From: Candidatus Doudnabacteria bacterium RIFCSPHIGHO2_02_FULL_42_25
Lineage (GTDB): Bacteria; Patescibacteria; Doudnabacteria; UBA920; O2-02-FULL-48-8
Assembly (NCBI GenBank): GCA_001777665.1
Contig: MFEQ01000006.1
Location: forward strand, 138,956-202,955
Direction: 5' to 3'
Length of the DNA: 64,000 nt
Part shown: positions 1 through 8,568 of the stretch, one piece after another
Numbering within the stretch: position 1 is the stretch's first letter
How the letters are laid out: each line of letters begins with the position of its first letter
Notes under the pieces: generated by a model
What the model saw: the letters and a program-made list of their open reading frames with translations, nothing else
Told to the model about the DNA's origin: nothing
Databases searched by the model: none
Translations under genes and position numbers: made by a program

Positions 1-1
1 C

Positions 2-157
2 ACGGCAGTACCGGAGCCGAAGGGCTTCCCGCGACTGAAGGAAGCAGACATCTGCGTCTATAACGTCTCCGTCGACGACCAGGGTCACTCAACCATCGAA
101 AGCGCTCGCTACCTCTCGGCGCCGAAAGTCGAAGAGAACGATACAGCGAAGGTCTAG
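2..157 (+). CDS. 3' end of an unidentified GC-rich gene (partial)
   Basis: The window opens inside a reading frame that runs 51 codons to a TAG at 155-157. I do not recognise the protein fragment; it is mixed charged and polar, with no cysteine cluster or membrane segment. Codons end mostly in G or C, unlike the AT-rich genes that follow but like the other GC-rich units in this window. A strong intrinsic terminator follows 37 nt after the stop, which supports this being a real gene end. Function unknown. Confidence 0.5.
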   Translation, partial: TAVPEPKGFPRLKEADICVYNVSVDDQGHSTIESARYLSAPKVEENDTAKV

Positions 158-193
158 TCGAACGTGAGTCACACTCAAGGAGGGTGTGCGAAT

Positions 194-247
194 CAAAAAG
201 GCGATCGGCCGAATTCCATTGTGGAATTCCCGCTCGCCTTTTGCTTT
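194..247 (+). terminator. Intrinsic terminator after the GC-rich gene end
   Basis: An AAAAAGGCGA arm pairs with TCGCCTTTTG. An inner GAATTCCA/TGGAATTC hairpin and a T-rich tail complete it. The A-rich 5' arm could also serve the minus strand, but the minus-strand gene next to it ends here rather than starts. Confidence 0.8.
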
Positions 248-250
248 TGT

Positions 251-1288
251 CTAAATTTTTCTAACTGTGCCCTTATTCGCATCTACTTCTACCGAATCTC
301 CGTCTTTTAGAACTCTAGTAGCATACTTAGTTCCTACTATACATGGTTTCTTCAACTCACGGGCAGAAATTGCAGCATGTGAAAGCATACCTCCCGCATC
401 TGTTACAAAAGCGGCAGCTTTTCTCATTAGCGGCAAAAATTCTGGCCTCGTCATTCCGGTGACTAAAATATCTCCTTTTTTAAACCCTTTTGATTCTTTA
501 GGATCAAGTATAACTAAAGCCTTACCCTTTACTAATCCTGGAAATGCTGGTTGACCCTTTATCTCCTCTCCTGTTTTTTCTATGCTTTTTTCAAATTTAT
601 CTGAATCTCTGCCCACTTTAAGCTGAACTAATCCATTCCTGTAAATAATAGCGCACGACTTATATCTACTCGCCAATTCCTTTTTTGCTGGAAGGTTCCC
701 AGTTTTCCAGTACTGATCAATCTCCTCACGCGTGACATATAAAACATGTTCTTTCTTGTAGCGAGTCTTTGTTGCGATTTGCTTTGCCATTAATTCCATG
801 AATTTTTCTGTTTCGGCAAAAACAGGTTCTGCATATAACCGCGCCTTTTGAAGCTGCGGCAAGAATTCTTTATACTTAGCGGGAGGCAAACTATCAACAA
901 CCACCTTCACTACACGATGTGGGACGCAGTACTCATAAAGATATTTAACAAATTTATTATAGTCTTCAGCATCTATAGTTTTCTTTCTTGAAGTGACATT
1001 GATAAAATTTAGAATCTGATCGGTTTTAGCAATTAAATCCTGGGTCCAATGCAGTAGTTGTCGTTTATTCGTTACAATTTTATCAGCCAAATACTGACTG
1101 AATTTTTTATAGTTACCCGCGTTGAGATAACAAGTACTGTAACCAGAATGAGAAATGAATATCGCTCTATCAAAACCATACCCCAAAGACTTTTTGAGTA
1201 GTTTAGTATATTGATAACCGAGATGGGAGTTATTAAGTAATTTCCAATGCCCAGCCCAATGTTTTATCCATTCTTCTCGATTACTCAT
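251..1288 (-). CDS. Phosphohistidine swivelling-domain protein, paralog 6 (345 aa)
   Basis: The last ~100 residues form a PEP-utilizers mobile domain (PF00391 type) as in PEP synthase, PPDK and rifampin phosphotransferase. It includes a GDILVTGMTRPEF strand and the motif GGMLSHAAISARE, with His304 as predicted phosphoryl carrier. The Thr usually two residues before the His is Leu here, a change not seen in the other five paralogs with TSH/TCH/MSH. Residues ~1-240 are helical and carry a HVLYVTREEI segment resembling the DIxYLTxEE region that precedes the swivelling domain in dikinases. There is no ATP-grasp domain and no PEP-binding TIM barrel. It is the last gene of the operon, 3 nt after the histidine phosphatase. 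Family assignment of the C-terminus is firm; substrate is unknown. Confidence 0.85.
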   Translation of the reverse strand: MSNREEWIKHWAGHWKLLNNSHLGYQYTKLLKKSLGYGFDRAIFISHSGYSTCYLNAGNYKKFSQYLADKIVTNKRQLLHWTQDLIAKTDQILNFINVTSRKKTIDAEDYNKFVKYLYEYCVPHRVVKVVVDSLPPAKYKEFLPQLQKARLYAEPVFAETEKFMELMAKQIATKTRYKKEHVLYVTREEIDQYWKTGNLPAKKELASRYKSCAIIYRNGLVQLKVGRDSDKFEKSIEKTGEEIKGQPAFPGLVKGKALVILDPKESKGFKKGDILVTGMTRPEFLPLMRKAAAFVTDAGGMLSHAAISARELKKPCIVGTKYATRVLKDGDSVEVDANKGTVRKI

Positions 1289-1291
1289 TTT

Positions 1292-2170
1292 TTATGTCAG
1301 GTCTAATGCTTCTTTATCTTTAATTATTTCATCAATCAATTCCGGAGTTAGCTCCCACTGTTGATCTTTATATTTCAAGACTATATCAGTGCCTGTTTCA
1401 TCCCCAACCAAATCAAGACTAAACCCTTCGCTGAATCCAAACCCATTTTTATCTGGTAAGGACTCTATAAATTTCATAACATCGTCTCGCCCCTTTGTCT
1501 TTTCGATGACTTTCATTAAAAAACTTTCAGTGACCGTAGCATGAGAACCCAAAAATCGTTGTAATTCATTTTGAAATTTAAGATATTTATCTGGATTGTC
1601 AGCAACTAACCGCTGAAAGTTAGGTAAAATTTCTAAATATCTCCTTACTATCTCTGCAATTCCTGCCGCTTGTCTGCTATAACTGGTGGAGGAATGATCT
1701 TTAAGTTTTCGAACAAGATCGTCGCTTTCTTCTACAGCAAATAATAAATAATCTTTTTTATTTACATAATGATCCATAGCTGCATCTTTAAATTCACCCT
1801 CCCAAACAAAATTCAATCTTTCGTCTACCATGTCCTTTCTTCCAACTTTCACCGATCCGGCCACCAACTCTTTGATGTCTTCAAGAGTTGTATCTTCTCC
1901 GATTTCGGGTTGGTCAGCCAACATCTGGCGCATCGCGGTTTCCACAGAACGTTCACGGGAGGATCCGAATGCCACAGCCACTTCAGGATTGGGATTTTTT
2001 TCTTTGCCTACTTCGGATGCATGTTTTCTTCCTTTTTCTGTTAAACGCACTGTGGTATCGGGTTGCCCTTCTGCAGCCTTAGCTTTATCATCATGCCTAA
2101 AAAATTCCAAATGAATCGAAGCTTTGGGTAATGACTCTCGACTTTCACGACCTAAATCTCTTGTTTCCAT
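1292..2170 (-). CDS. Histidine phosphatase superfamily protein (RHD variant)
   Basis: 292 aa. Near the N-terminus, LEFFRHDD carries the RHG-type catalytic motif with Gly replaced by Asp; GSSRERSVETA supplies the next phosphate-pocket Arg. FLGSHATVTESFL carries the second His. Both catalytic histidines are therefore present, so it is probably an active phosphatase. The family covers phosphoglycerate mutases, acid phosphatases and SixA phosphohistidine phosphatases. It lies inside an operon of phosphohistidine-domain proteins, 13 nt after one and 3 nt before another. A role in removing phosphate from those histidines or from their products is inference from context only. A related RHD form with a C-terminal GSH motif is, as I recall, common in Patescibacteria. 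Confidence 0.8.
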   Translation of the reverse strand: METRDLGRESRESLPKASIHLEFFRHDDKAKAAEGQPDTTVRLTEKGRKHASEVGKEKNPNPEVAVAFGSSRERSVETAMRQMLADQPEIGEDTTLEDIKELVAGSVKVGRKDMVDERLNFVWEGEFKDAAMDHYVNKKDYLLFAVEESDDLVRKLKDHSSTSYSRQAAGIAEIVRRYLEILPNFQRLVADNPDKYLKFQNELQRFLGSHATVTESFLMKVIEKTKGRDDVMKFIESLPDKNGFGFSEGFSLDLVGDETGTDIVLKYKDQQWELTPELIDEIIKDKEALDLT

Positions 2171-2183
2171 ATATTTTTATTAA

Positions 2184-3668
2184 TTATCTTAATTTTCGCA
2201 CAATTCCATTGTTCGCGTCCACCTCCACCATATCGCCATCTTTAAAAACTCGAGTTGCCACTTTAGTTCCTATAATGCAGGGAATTTTTAGTTCCCTTGA
2301 AATAATTGCAGCATGTGAGGTAATTCCACCTTCATCGGTAACAATAGCCGAGGCCTTATTCATGGCGGAAATCATTTCTGGTCTAGTCATAGAAGCTATA
2401 ATTATGTTTCCCTTTTTCATCTTTTTCATATCTTGAAAAGTAAGAATGACCTTTACTGTCCCTTTTGCGATACCAGTTGAAGCCACCATCCCGGAAATCT
2501 TTTCTAATGAATTCGAAGTTTTGGGATAAATTAACTTCTTTAATTTTTTAGCATCTGGTCCTTCATAAACAAAAATACCTGAACCACGAGTAGCCACTAC
2601 TGCACTTGCTTGTTTGCGCTTTTTAATCAAAACTTTCAATTTTACTTTATCGAGAGATATTAATTGAGGTAATTCATCAATATAGGTATATTTCATCTCC
2701 TCAAAAGAAATTTTTAAACGAGATGAATATTCTTTCATAAATAAACCGATTATATTGTTAGACATCATTGAGTACTTTTTTCTTTCGTCCTGCATATAAG
2801 CAAACGCTTCTACCACTCTTATTAAAGTCTTTGACCAGCTATCTAGCTTGAGCTTTTTAATTAGGTCTTTTTTCTTTGTACCACTCTTTCTAAGTTGATA
2901 TTGAGTATTTTCAATTGCCACCTTAGCCTTTTGAAGAGTTAATTTATTCAGTTGTTGACCAAAGTAAGTCGCATCCAACCAAGGAATATATGCATAATTA
3001 CTATGAATCCAAAAATATTTCTTAGAATGCTCTTTGAGTAGTGATTGTTTGAGTTTTGGGTCTGTTTTTTTTAATTTTATTTTTGCTAAGTCAAGGGCTT
3101 CTGCTTTAACAAAAGATAAGTTCACCGGCTGGATAAGAATAGTATAAAGCTCTATAAAACGATTTTTGTAGCCAAGCGAAGAAATTACTTTATCAAAATG
3201 AGGAACCAAAAATTCCTCGGTTGTCATCGTAAATGGGTCCTGGATGGCTATTCCATAACTAAATTCTTCTCCGTAAGCATCATCAAATTTTTTGTAAAAT
3301 TCAAATAATTCTTGATTTGAAAGCTTTTTTAAATCTATACGAATTACCCTCGCAATAACCCTATCTAAGATTATTACTTTCTCTTCCCAAATATCGACTA
3401 ATTTGTCTAAATATTTAGGATTTGCCTTCAACTTTCTTATAAACAAATCTCTTATTCTAACCGAATCCTCATAACACCAACTCCATTCTCCATGTTCCTT
3501 ACTATCAAAAAAATCCATAATTACATTATGGGAAGTACCAAAAAACTTACGAAACTCGAAAGCCGCTCTATGCACTGGATAGTGGAAATGTAAAACACCG
3601 TGATAACCTTTTCTAAACCAGTTTAGTTTGTTTAACCCATATTTCTTAACTAATTGTGCCGGCTTCAT
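2184..3668 (-). CDS. Phosphohistidine swivelling-domain protein, paralog 5 (494 aa)
   Basis: The C-terminal domain from about residue 390 has GGITSHAAIISRE with predicted phosphohistidine His452, followed by PCIIGT and the closing DGDMVEVDANNG strand. The middle region contains an HSKKYFWIHSNYAYIPW motif and a helical QDERKKYSMMSN segment. Related blocks recur in paralogs 1-4 and resemble the linker/acceptor region between ATP-grasp and His domains of PEP-synthase-like enzymes. No ATP-grasp and no PEP_utilizers_C domain is present. The start ATG overlaps the stop of the gene before it (ATGA), so the two are probably translationally coupled. Substrate unknown. Confidence 0.85.
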   Translation of the reverse strand: MKPAQLVKKYGLNKLNWFRKGYHGVLHFHYPVHRAAFEFRKFFGTSHNVIMDFFDSKEHGEWSWCYEDSVRIRDLFIRKLKANPKYLDKLVDIWEEKVIILDRVIARVIRIDLKKLSNQELFEFYKKFDDAYGEEFSYGIAIQDPFTMTTEEFLVPHFDKVISSLGYKNRFIELYTILIQPVNLSFVKAEALDLAKIKLKKTDPKLKQSLLKEHSKKYFWIHSNYAYIPWLDATYFGQQLNKLTLQKAKVAIENTQYQLRKSGTKKKDLIKKLKLDSWSKTLIRVVEAFAYMQDERKKYSMMSNNIIGLFMKEYSSRLKISFEEMKYTYIDELPQLISLDKVKLKVLIKKRKQASAVVATRGSGIFVYEGPDAKKLKKLIYPKTSNSLEKISGMVASTGIAKGTVKVILTFQDMKKMKKGNIIIASMTRPEMISAMNKASAIVTDEGGITSHAAIISRELKIPCIIGTKVATRVFKDGDMVEVDANNGIVRKLR

Positions 3669-5062
3669 TTAATTTTCCTTACCATTCCTTTACTTGTATC
3701 TACTTCGATCCTGTCACCATTTTTAAAAATTGTGGTAGCAATTTTGGTTCCAACTATACATGGCACGCCTAGCTCTCTGGAAACTACCGCGGCATGGGAC
3801 ATTAATCCGCCAACGTCAGTAACAATCGCTTTGGCTTTACGCATGAGTACAATATAATCCGGTTCAGTCATGGTAGTAATAAGAACTTCACCAGCTTTCA
3901 TTTTTTCAGGATTACGAGCTGATAACATAATTCTGGCCCGACCTATCACTAAAGGTCCTCGGCTGACGGTAATTCCTGTGACACTACCCTGATTCACGTT
4001 ATTTCGAGTTTGATACTTTTTGGCGATTTTCGCTGCTGCTCTACCGGTCAGAATCTTGTATTCTTTATTCTTCATCGAGATAACACAAAGTTTTTTTCTC
4101 TGATTTATTTCATCATTAGAAAGTTTTTTTCCAGTGGTATCCAGATCCACCCATTCTTCAGCAGTGTAATATTGTAAATCATTAAGAGATATTCGATATT
4201 TTCGGCTAGTCAGCCGAAGCAAGTTATCAATCTTGTAAAGCGTTCGCCAAACTTCCGCCTTACGATCATCCTGCCACCAGATAGAAAAAGATAAAATCTC
4301 TGCCTGATTGATCACAGATTTAGGTAACTTAAATTTCTTAATAATGTCAGCTTTTCTTTTCTTAACACTCTTTATGTAATTTTCAATTTTTTGTATTTCG
4401 AATTTTAACCGTTTTTTATTCAGGCCTTTCAATCTCTGATAAAAGTCATTTCTAGTCAGTCTTCTGGTTTCGTAATAACTATTTTCAATCCATCCCCAGT
4501 TTTGACTATGTTTTTCTAATAATGTCGTCAGACTTTTTTTATTTCTGGCTCTTAGTCCAGCTTTAAATAATTCTAAATCTGATTCCTGATGGAAGCTCGG
4601 TCGATCCAAAGCTAAGAGCGCTTCCAATACTTCATCCAAATTGTTTTTCGGAACAAATTTACGGATTTGATTTCTTAGAAATACTGGAGCGCTATAATTG
4701 GCAGTTTCTGGGATTAATGCAATATTCCAAAATTGTATGAATTTATCATAAAGTTCCTTAACAGATTCAGATTGGAACTGATTTAATTCTTTTTTTGCTT
4801 TCATATAAACTTTCCAAACTTGTCTTCTTATCTGTGCAGGTAACAGCCATCTTTTAATAATCTGCAATCCGTGACGTTCGACAGCTACTTTATCCCAACG
4901 ATAAGTTAATCGATCATGATCTAATATTCCAAAGGTCCCTGGCCAAAAAATATCATAAGAGTTCAATTTTCCTGCCCAAGGCAATATAAAAAAAGAATGA
5001 TACAAAATCTTTGAATCAATCGGCCCCCACTGTTCCAGTTCTTTCGAAATTGCTCTACTCAT
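3665..5062 (-). CDS. Phosphohistidine swivelling-domain protein, paralog 4 (465 aa)
   Basis: C-terminal mobile domain from about residue 362 with GGLMSHAAVVSREL; His423 is the predicted phosphoryl carrier. The middle has the family block HSQNWGWIENSYYETRRL and the WWQDDRKAEVWRTLY helix. The first ~150 residues are specific to this paralog and rich in Trp and aromatic residues (for example FILPWAGKLNSYDIFWPG). It lacks its own nucleotide-binding domain. It follows the upstream gene by 3 nt and overlaps the next by 4 nt. Divergence of the N-terminal part among paralogs suggests different acceptor substrates, which is inference. Confidence 0.85.
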   Translation of the reverse strand: MSRAISKELEQWGPIDSKILYHSFFILPWAGKLNSYDIFWPGTFGILDHDRLTYRWDKVAVERHGLQIIKRWLLPAQIRRQVWKVYMKAKKELNQFQSESVKELYDKFIQFWNIALIPETANYSAPVFLRNQIRKFVPKNNLDEVLEALLALDRPSFHQESDLELFKAGLRARNKKSLTTLLEKHSQNWGWIENSYYETRRLTRNDFYQRLKGLNKKRLKFEIQKIENYIKSVKKRKADIIKKFKLPKSVINQAEILSFSIWWQDDRKAEVWRTLYKIDNLLRLTSRKYRISLNDLQYYTAEEWVDLDTTGKKLSNDEINQRKKLCVISMKNKEYKILTGRAAAKIAKKYQTRNNVNQGSVTGITVSRGPLVIGRARIMLSARNPEKMKAGEVLITTMTEPDYIVLMRKAKAIVTDVGGLMSHAAVVSRELGVPCIVGTKIATTIFKNGDRIEVDTSKGMVRKIK

Positions 5063-5065
5063 TAT

Positions 5066-6142
5066 TTATTTAATCTTTCTCACTATCCCCTTATTCGCAT
5101 CTACTTCGACTCTGTCGCCGTCTTTTAAAAGCTTAGAAGCTAATTTGGTTCCAGTAATACAAGGTATTTTCAGCTCGCGGGAAACAATCGCTGCATGACA
5201 CGTAATACCCCCTTCATCAGTAATGACAGCTTTTGCTTTTTTCATTATCGGAACAAAAAAAGGATTGGTCATTACTGTGACTAAGATATTGCCAGGTTTG
5301 AAATTATTAATTTCTTCATTTTTCAAAATGATCGAAACTGTTCCTTTAATCGAAGCTGGCCCTCGAGATGAGACAGATCCTACAATTTGGTTATGGGTAG
5401 TGCCTTTTTCGGGCAAATATTCAAAACCTTTCTTTTTAAAGAAGGTTTCTCTGGAGACTCCGGTAAAAACTGCTTTGCCAAAAAATATATAACCTTTTAA
5501 TCTTGAGTGAAGCTCTTTTCGATTAGGAGAGAATGTTTGATCCGTAAGCATTTTCTCCAATTCTTTGAATGTAATGAAAGCAGAATACTTTGTCGATAAA
5601 TTTCTCTTTTGCAAAAGCTCATGTCCTATACTCCGCCAATATTCAACAAGCTCCTCAATGACTCCTTCAGAGACATGTCTTGCATGTATCAATCTTTTCA
5701 AAATTTCTTTGGCTTGTTTTGGATATTTCTTATGAATTTCTGGAGCCCATTGATCTTGGGGTAGTAAATAACTCGCAGTATACCACGGATACATTTCTGC
5801 GACATAAATTTTTAATTTTTTGAACCTTCCATGATCTTTAAAATTTTTATCCTTGTTCGCATTTTGAAGTAACTTTCTAATTTGTTTCGTAAGAAAGATA
5901 TATCTTTTAATTCTTTGCTCGCTTAGCACACTAAGTTTGGAGTTAGCCACAGCTTTTATAAACGCTTTGGACTCTTTCGTCAATCGATAAGTTTCTAGCA
6001 ATCGTCCATTGTAAACCGAAAGTTGATTTGGAACACCAGTGCCAAAAACTTCAATAAGCCTAGGATTCATATGGACTGACCACCATTCTGCCCACGCTAG
6101 TGTAAAATCACGCGTCCAAGCTAATTTAATTTCCTTTTTCAT
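5066..6142 (-). CDS. Phosphohistidine swivelling-domain protein, paralog 3 (358 aa)
   Basis: I place the start at the ATG at 6142 (MKKEIKLAWTRD), which aligns in style with the paralogs; an upstream in-frame ATG at 6199 would overlap a plus-strand promoter. The C-terminal domain carries GGITCHAAIVSRE with predicted phosphohistidine His316 and VEVDANKGIVRK at the end. It is one of the two short paralogs: the N-terminal part is reduced and the HxKxYxW-type block is not obvious. No convincing Shine-Dalgarno site precedes the start. The gene is separated from the upstream half of the operon by the oppositely oriented phosphatase at 6378-6971. Confidence 0.82.
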   Translation of the reverse strand: MKKEIKLAWTRDFTLAWAEWWSVHMNPRLIEVFGTGVPNQLSVYNGRLLETYRLTKESKAFIKAVANSKLSVLSEQRIKRYIFLTKQIRKLLQNANKDKNFKDHGRFKKLKIYVAEMYPWYTASYLLPQDQWAPEIHKKYPKQAKEILKRLIHARHVSEGVIEELVEYWRSIGHELLQKRNLSTKYSAFITFKELEKMLTDQTFSPNRKELHSRLKGYIFFGKAVFTGVSRETFFKKKGFEYLPEKGTTHNQIVGSVSSRGPASIKGTVSIILKNEEINNFKPGNILVTVMTNPFFVPIMKKAKAVITDEGGITCHAAIVSRELKIPCITGTKLASKLLKDGDRVEVDANKGIVRKIK

Positions 6143-6171
6143 GGTTTTATTATGACAAATAACCCCACCTA

Positions 6172-6200
6172 TTGACAAATTGGCTAAAATGGTGTACAAT
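6172..6200 (+). promoter_or_regulatory. Sigma70-type promoter for the GC-rich histidine phosphatase
   Basis: TTGACA (6172-6177), 17-bp spacer, TACAAT (6195-6200). The predicted transcript starts near 6207 and runs into the plus-strand phosphatase gene after a leader of about 170 nt. Confidence 0.8.
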
Positions 6201-6279
6201 TGATCGTTATAATTAAGTATTTATAAATGCCGCAAGGCGTGAATAAATCGATTGTAACTTGTGTACCTTACAATCTAAT

Positions 6280-6333
6280 GGTATGGGTTTATGCCTCAAG
6301 TTCTCAAGAGGACTTTGGACACGAACCCATACC
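6280..6333 (+). promoter_or_regulatory. Leader RNA dyad before the histidine phosphatase
   Basis: GGTATGGGTT (6280-6289) is perfectly complementary to AACCCATACC (6324-6333). The loop contains a smaller CCTC/GAGG hairpin. It lies between the promoter and the Shine-Dalgarno site, so it may be a structured leader. No known riboswitch class was recognised. Confidence 0.5.
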
Positions 6334-6377
6334 AAGATCTCAACTACTCACGTTCCACTTTCGTTCTGGAGAGCGAC

Positions 6378-6971
6378 ATGAAAACTCTGACCTATCGGCG
6401 CCATTCTTTGAAGGATGGCCACTACATCAGCAAGGCTGGCATCGAACTGGCTCGGGATGAAGCTGAGGTGTACGAGAGCAGGCCGGACGCCGTGGAATTC
6501 AGCTGCGTTTTCCACGGACCATTCGTTCGTACTGCTCAGACCGCCCTCGCCTTCTGCTGCGCACTGACAGTGACGCCGCCGGACGCAATGCCGATCATCG
6601 AAGAAATCGGCAACGACGCGATCGTCGCTCTCATCGTCAACGATGCATTCAAGGCTGCGGTCGCCAAGGGCGAGTCCAACTATCAGGCGACCGTCTCGTC
6701 CCACAGTGCAACGGAGCTCAGCGACCTCTCACGGACGGCGATGGCAGCGGTGACCAAGATGTTCGATGCGATGAAAGACAAGAACGACGTCGGAATCGCG
6801 TTTGGTCACAGCCCGATCATCGAGCTGGCTGTATGCAACATGTCCGGCCTGCCCGACGGCTGGAATGAGCTCAATGAGATGGATGGGCTGGTCCTCGAAC
6901 AGGATGACGCCGGTCAGATTCGCGTCGTGGAGCTCATCCGCGCGAACCGCGAGCAGCCGGCGACGGCGTAG
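6378..6971 (+). CDS. Histidine phosphatase superfamily protein, SixA/PGM-like, GC-rich
   Basis: 197 aa from the ATG at 6378, chosen for the GGAGAG site just upstream. YRRHSLKDG gives the N-terminal RH motif and GPFVRTAQTA the pocket Arg. IIEEIGND supplies the acid region and GIAFGHSPIIE the second catalytic His. Length fits the small SixA/phosphoglycerate-mutase branch, whose members include phosphohistidine phosphatases. Codon use is much more GC-rich than the flanking operon, and the gene has its own promoter and terminator, so it looks inserted between the two halves of the phosphohistidine operon. Acting on the neighbouring phosphohistidine proteins is a plausible inference, not shown. 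Confidence 0.85.
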   Translation: MKTLTYRRHSLKDGHYISKAGIELARDEAEVYESRPDAVEFSCVFHGPFVRTAQTALAFCCALTVTPPDAMPIIEEIGNDAIVALIVNDAFKAAVAKGESNYQATVSSHSATELSDLSRTAMAAVTKMFDAMKDKNDVGIAFGHSPIIELAVCNMSGLPDGWNELNEMDGLVLEQDDAGQIRVVELIRANREQPATA

Positions 6972-7001
6972 TAGAGATCACCCCCGTAAGGGGCACAACC
7001 G

Positions 7002-7052
7002 CAAAAGGCGGGCATTTCCAGGTCAATATGACTGGACTGCCCGCCTTTTTTC
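7002..7052. terminator. Bidirectional intrinsic terminator
   Basis: AAAAGGCGGGCA pairs with TGCCCGCCTTTTTT around an inner TCCAGGTC/GACTGGA stem. T-tracts occur on both strands, so it can end the phosphatase transcript on plus and also lies just after paralog 2 on minus. Confidence 0.85.
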
Positions 7053-7071
7053 ATTGTTATGTTTTTATCGT

Positions 7072-8568
7072 TTATAACTTTCGAACGATACCCTTATTTG
7101 CATCCACTTCGACTTTGTCACCATCTTTTAAAACCTTCGTTGCTATTTTGGTACCAATAATGCACGGGGTGCCTAGCTCGCGAGAAACAATTGCTGCATG
7201 AGAAGTAATGCCGCCTTGTTCAGTAATAATTGCCGCAGCTTTTTTCATCGCAGGTACTACATCAACATCTGTAGCGATACTAACCAAAATATCGCCTTGT
7301 TTCATCTTCGGCATGTCCTTTGCCCTGATGATTATTTTCACGGTTCCTTTTGCATAACCAGGTTGAACGGTTTGGCCTGTAAATTCTTTTACATTTTTAT
7401 TGATCTTCGTGGCTACCATTGATCTCAACTTTTTTTCCATTGCTCCCATGTATACAGTTTCAAAACCCTCTTCAGTATAAAGGACACAATGTTTTAATCT
7501 TATAGACAAAATATTTTTATCTATCCTGCCATTTAATAAAGCATCTTTGACTTCTGCTTGAAGCATAAATTGGAGTTGATACCTAGAAATTCCAAGACGT
7601 TTTGCAATTTCCTTGAGTAATGTTTTATGAACAAAATATAAATTTAAAAGCTGGGCGTTTCTGCGAATTAGTTTTGACAACGCAAAATCTTTGGCGTTTT
7701 CGAAAAGCCTTTTATATTGCACAGAGACTTTTAATTTTTTATAGATCTTTTTCTGCTTCTCTCTAGCGGTTTTCAAGTATTGTTCTTGCTTTGCCAATAT
7801 TTTCTTGGTATTGATTCCTGTTTTCGCTAATTCGAATAATTCTTTGAGATAGTGATCCACTCCAAAGGGATCAACATTCCCAGCGTAAATGTAGCCGAGA
7901 TGACCCCATTTTTGCGCATGCTTAGTTAGGGCATCTTTCAAATGCTGAGGTATAGTTCTCGCTTTAAGAAATTTTTTGTATTTCTCATGAATAACTAGGA
8001 AATCTTTCCGCTCATCGGCGACGATAGTTTTCCTTGAGGGCGTAGTTAAAACAACAAATGCCTGTTCTGCCTCTTCTTTACTGTTACTAACTGCGTATAA
8101 ATAGCTCTTTAATTTATTCGTGAAATTATTATGAAATAAGTCTGCGGCAACCGGTATCCACCCATAGGTATAAAGTTTGGTCTGAAGCTTATCGGTATCC
8201 TTGTACAATTTCCAAAGCTGCTTATTATTATATTTCTCAAGCGGTAACTTATCTAATTTCTTGGAAAACAAAATTAACTTATGGGACCAAGAAATAATGT
8301 TTCTATCCAGTTCTTTACCGAATTTAGGTCTTTCTAGCAATGCTCTTATAATTGATTCAGCAACTTCATTGGAGTCTTTTTCTCCAACATAAAAATCCAA
8401 AGTAAAACCTTTGTATAGTCCCAAGAACTTTTTGTATCTTTTTATAAAATCGTAACTCCAATCAGAAGCAAAACAAGAGGCCGGGACTTGGAAAAAATAA
8501 ATATCGCAATCCGGAATATTTTCTCCAAAAAGCCACTTGTCCTTATCAAACAATAACTTCGGCTTCAT
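7072..8568 (-). CDS. Phosphohistidine swivelling-domain protein, paralog 2 (498 aa)
   Basis: The C-terminal mobile domain (from about residue 395) contains GDILVSIATDVDVVPAM and GGITSHAAIVSRELG with predicted phosphohistidine His457. Upstream are the family block HAQKWGHLGYIYAGNVDPFG and a helical region ending in a QLQFMLQAEVKDAL segment that resembles the pre-His-domain helix of PEP-synthase-like enzymes. It is the longest paralog. The start ATG overlaps the stop of paralog 1 by 4 nt. No ATP-binding domain is present, so a partner must supply the phosphoryl group; the ATP-grasp protein two genes upstream is the obvious candidate. Confidence 0.86.
   Translation of the reverse strand: MKPKLLFDKDKWLFGENIPDCDIYFFQVPASCFASDWSYDFIKRYKKFLGLYKGFTLDFYVGEKDSNEVAESIIRALLERPKFGKELDRNIISWSHKLILFSKKLDKLPLEKYNNKQLWKLYKDTDKLQTKLYTYGWIPVAADLFHNNFTNKLKSYLYAVSNSKEEAEQAFVVLTTPSRKTIVADERKDFLVIHEKYKKFLKARTIPQHLKDALTKHAQKWGHLGYIYAGNVDPFGVDHYLKELFELAKTGINTKKILAKQEQYLKTAREKQKKIYKKLKVSVQYKRLFENAKDFALSKLIRRNAQLLNLYFVHKTLLKEIAKRLGISRYQLQFMLQAEVKDALLNGRIDKNILSIRLKHCVLYTEEGFETVYMGAMEKKLRSMVATKINKNVKEFTGQTVQPGYAKGTVKIIIRAKDMPKMKQGDILVSIATDVDVVPAMKKAAAIITEQGGITSHAAIVSRELGTPCIIGTKIATKVLKDGDKVEVDANKGIVRKL

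Noticed and set aside
1769..2114. Plus-strand open frames over the histidine phosphatase gene
   Set aside because: They are antisense shadows with no ribosome sites; the minus-strand product has clear family motifs.
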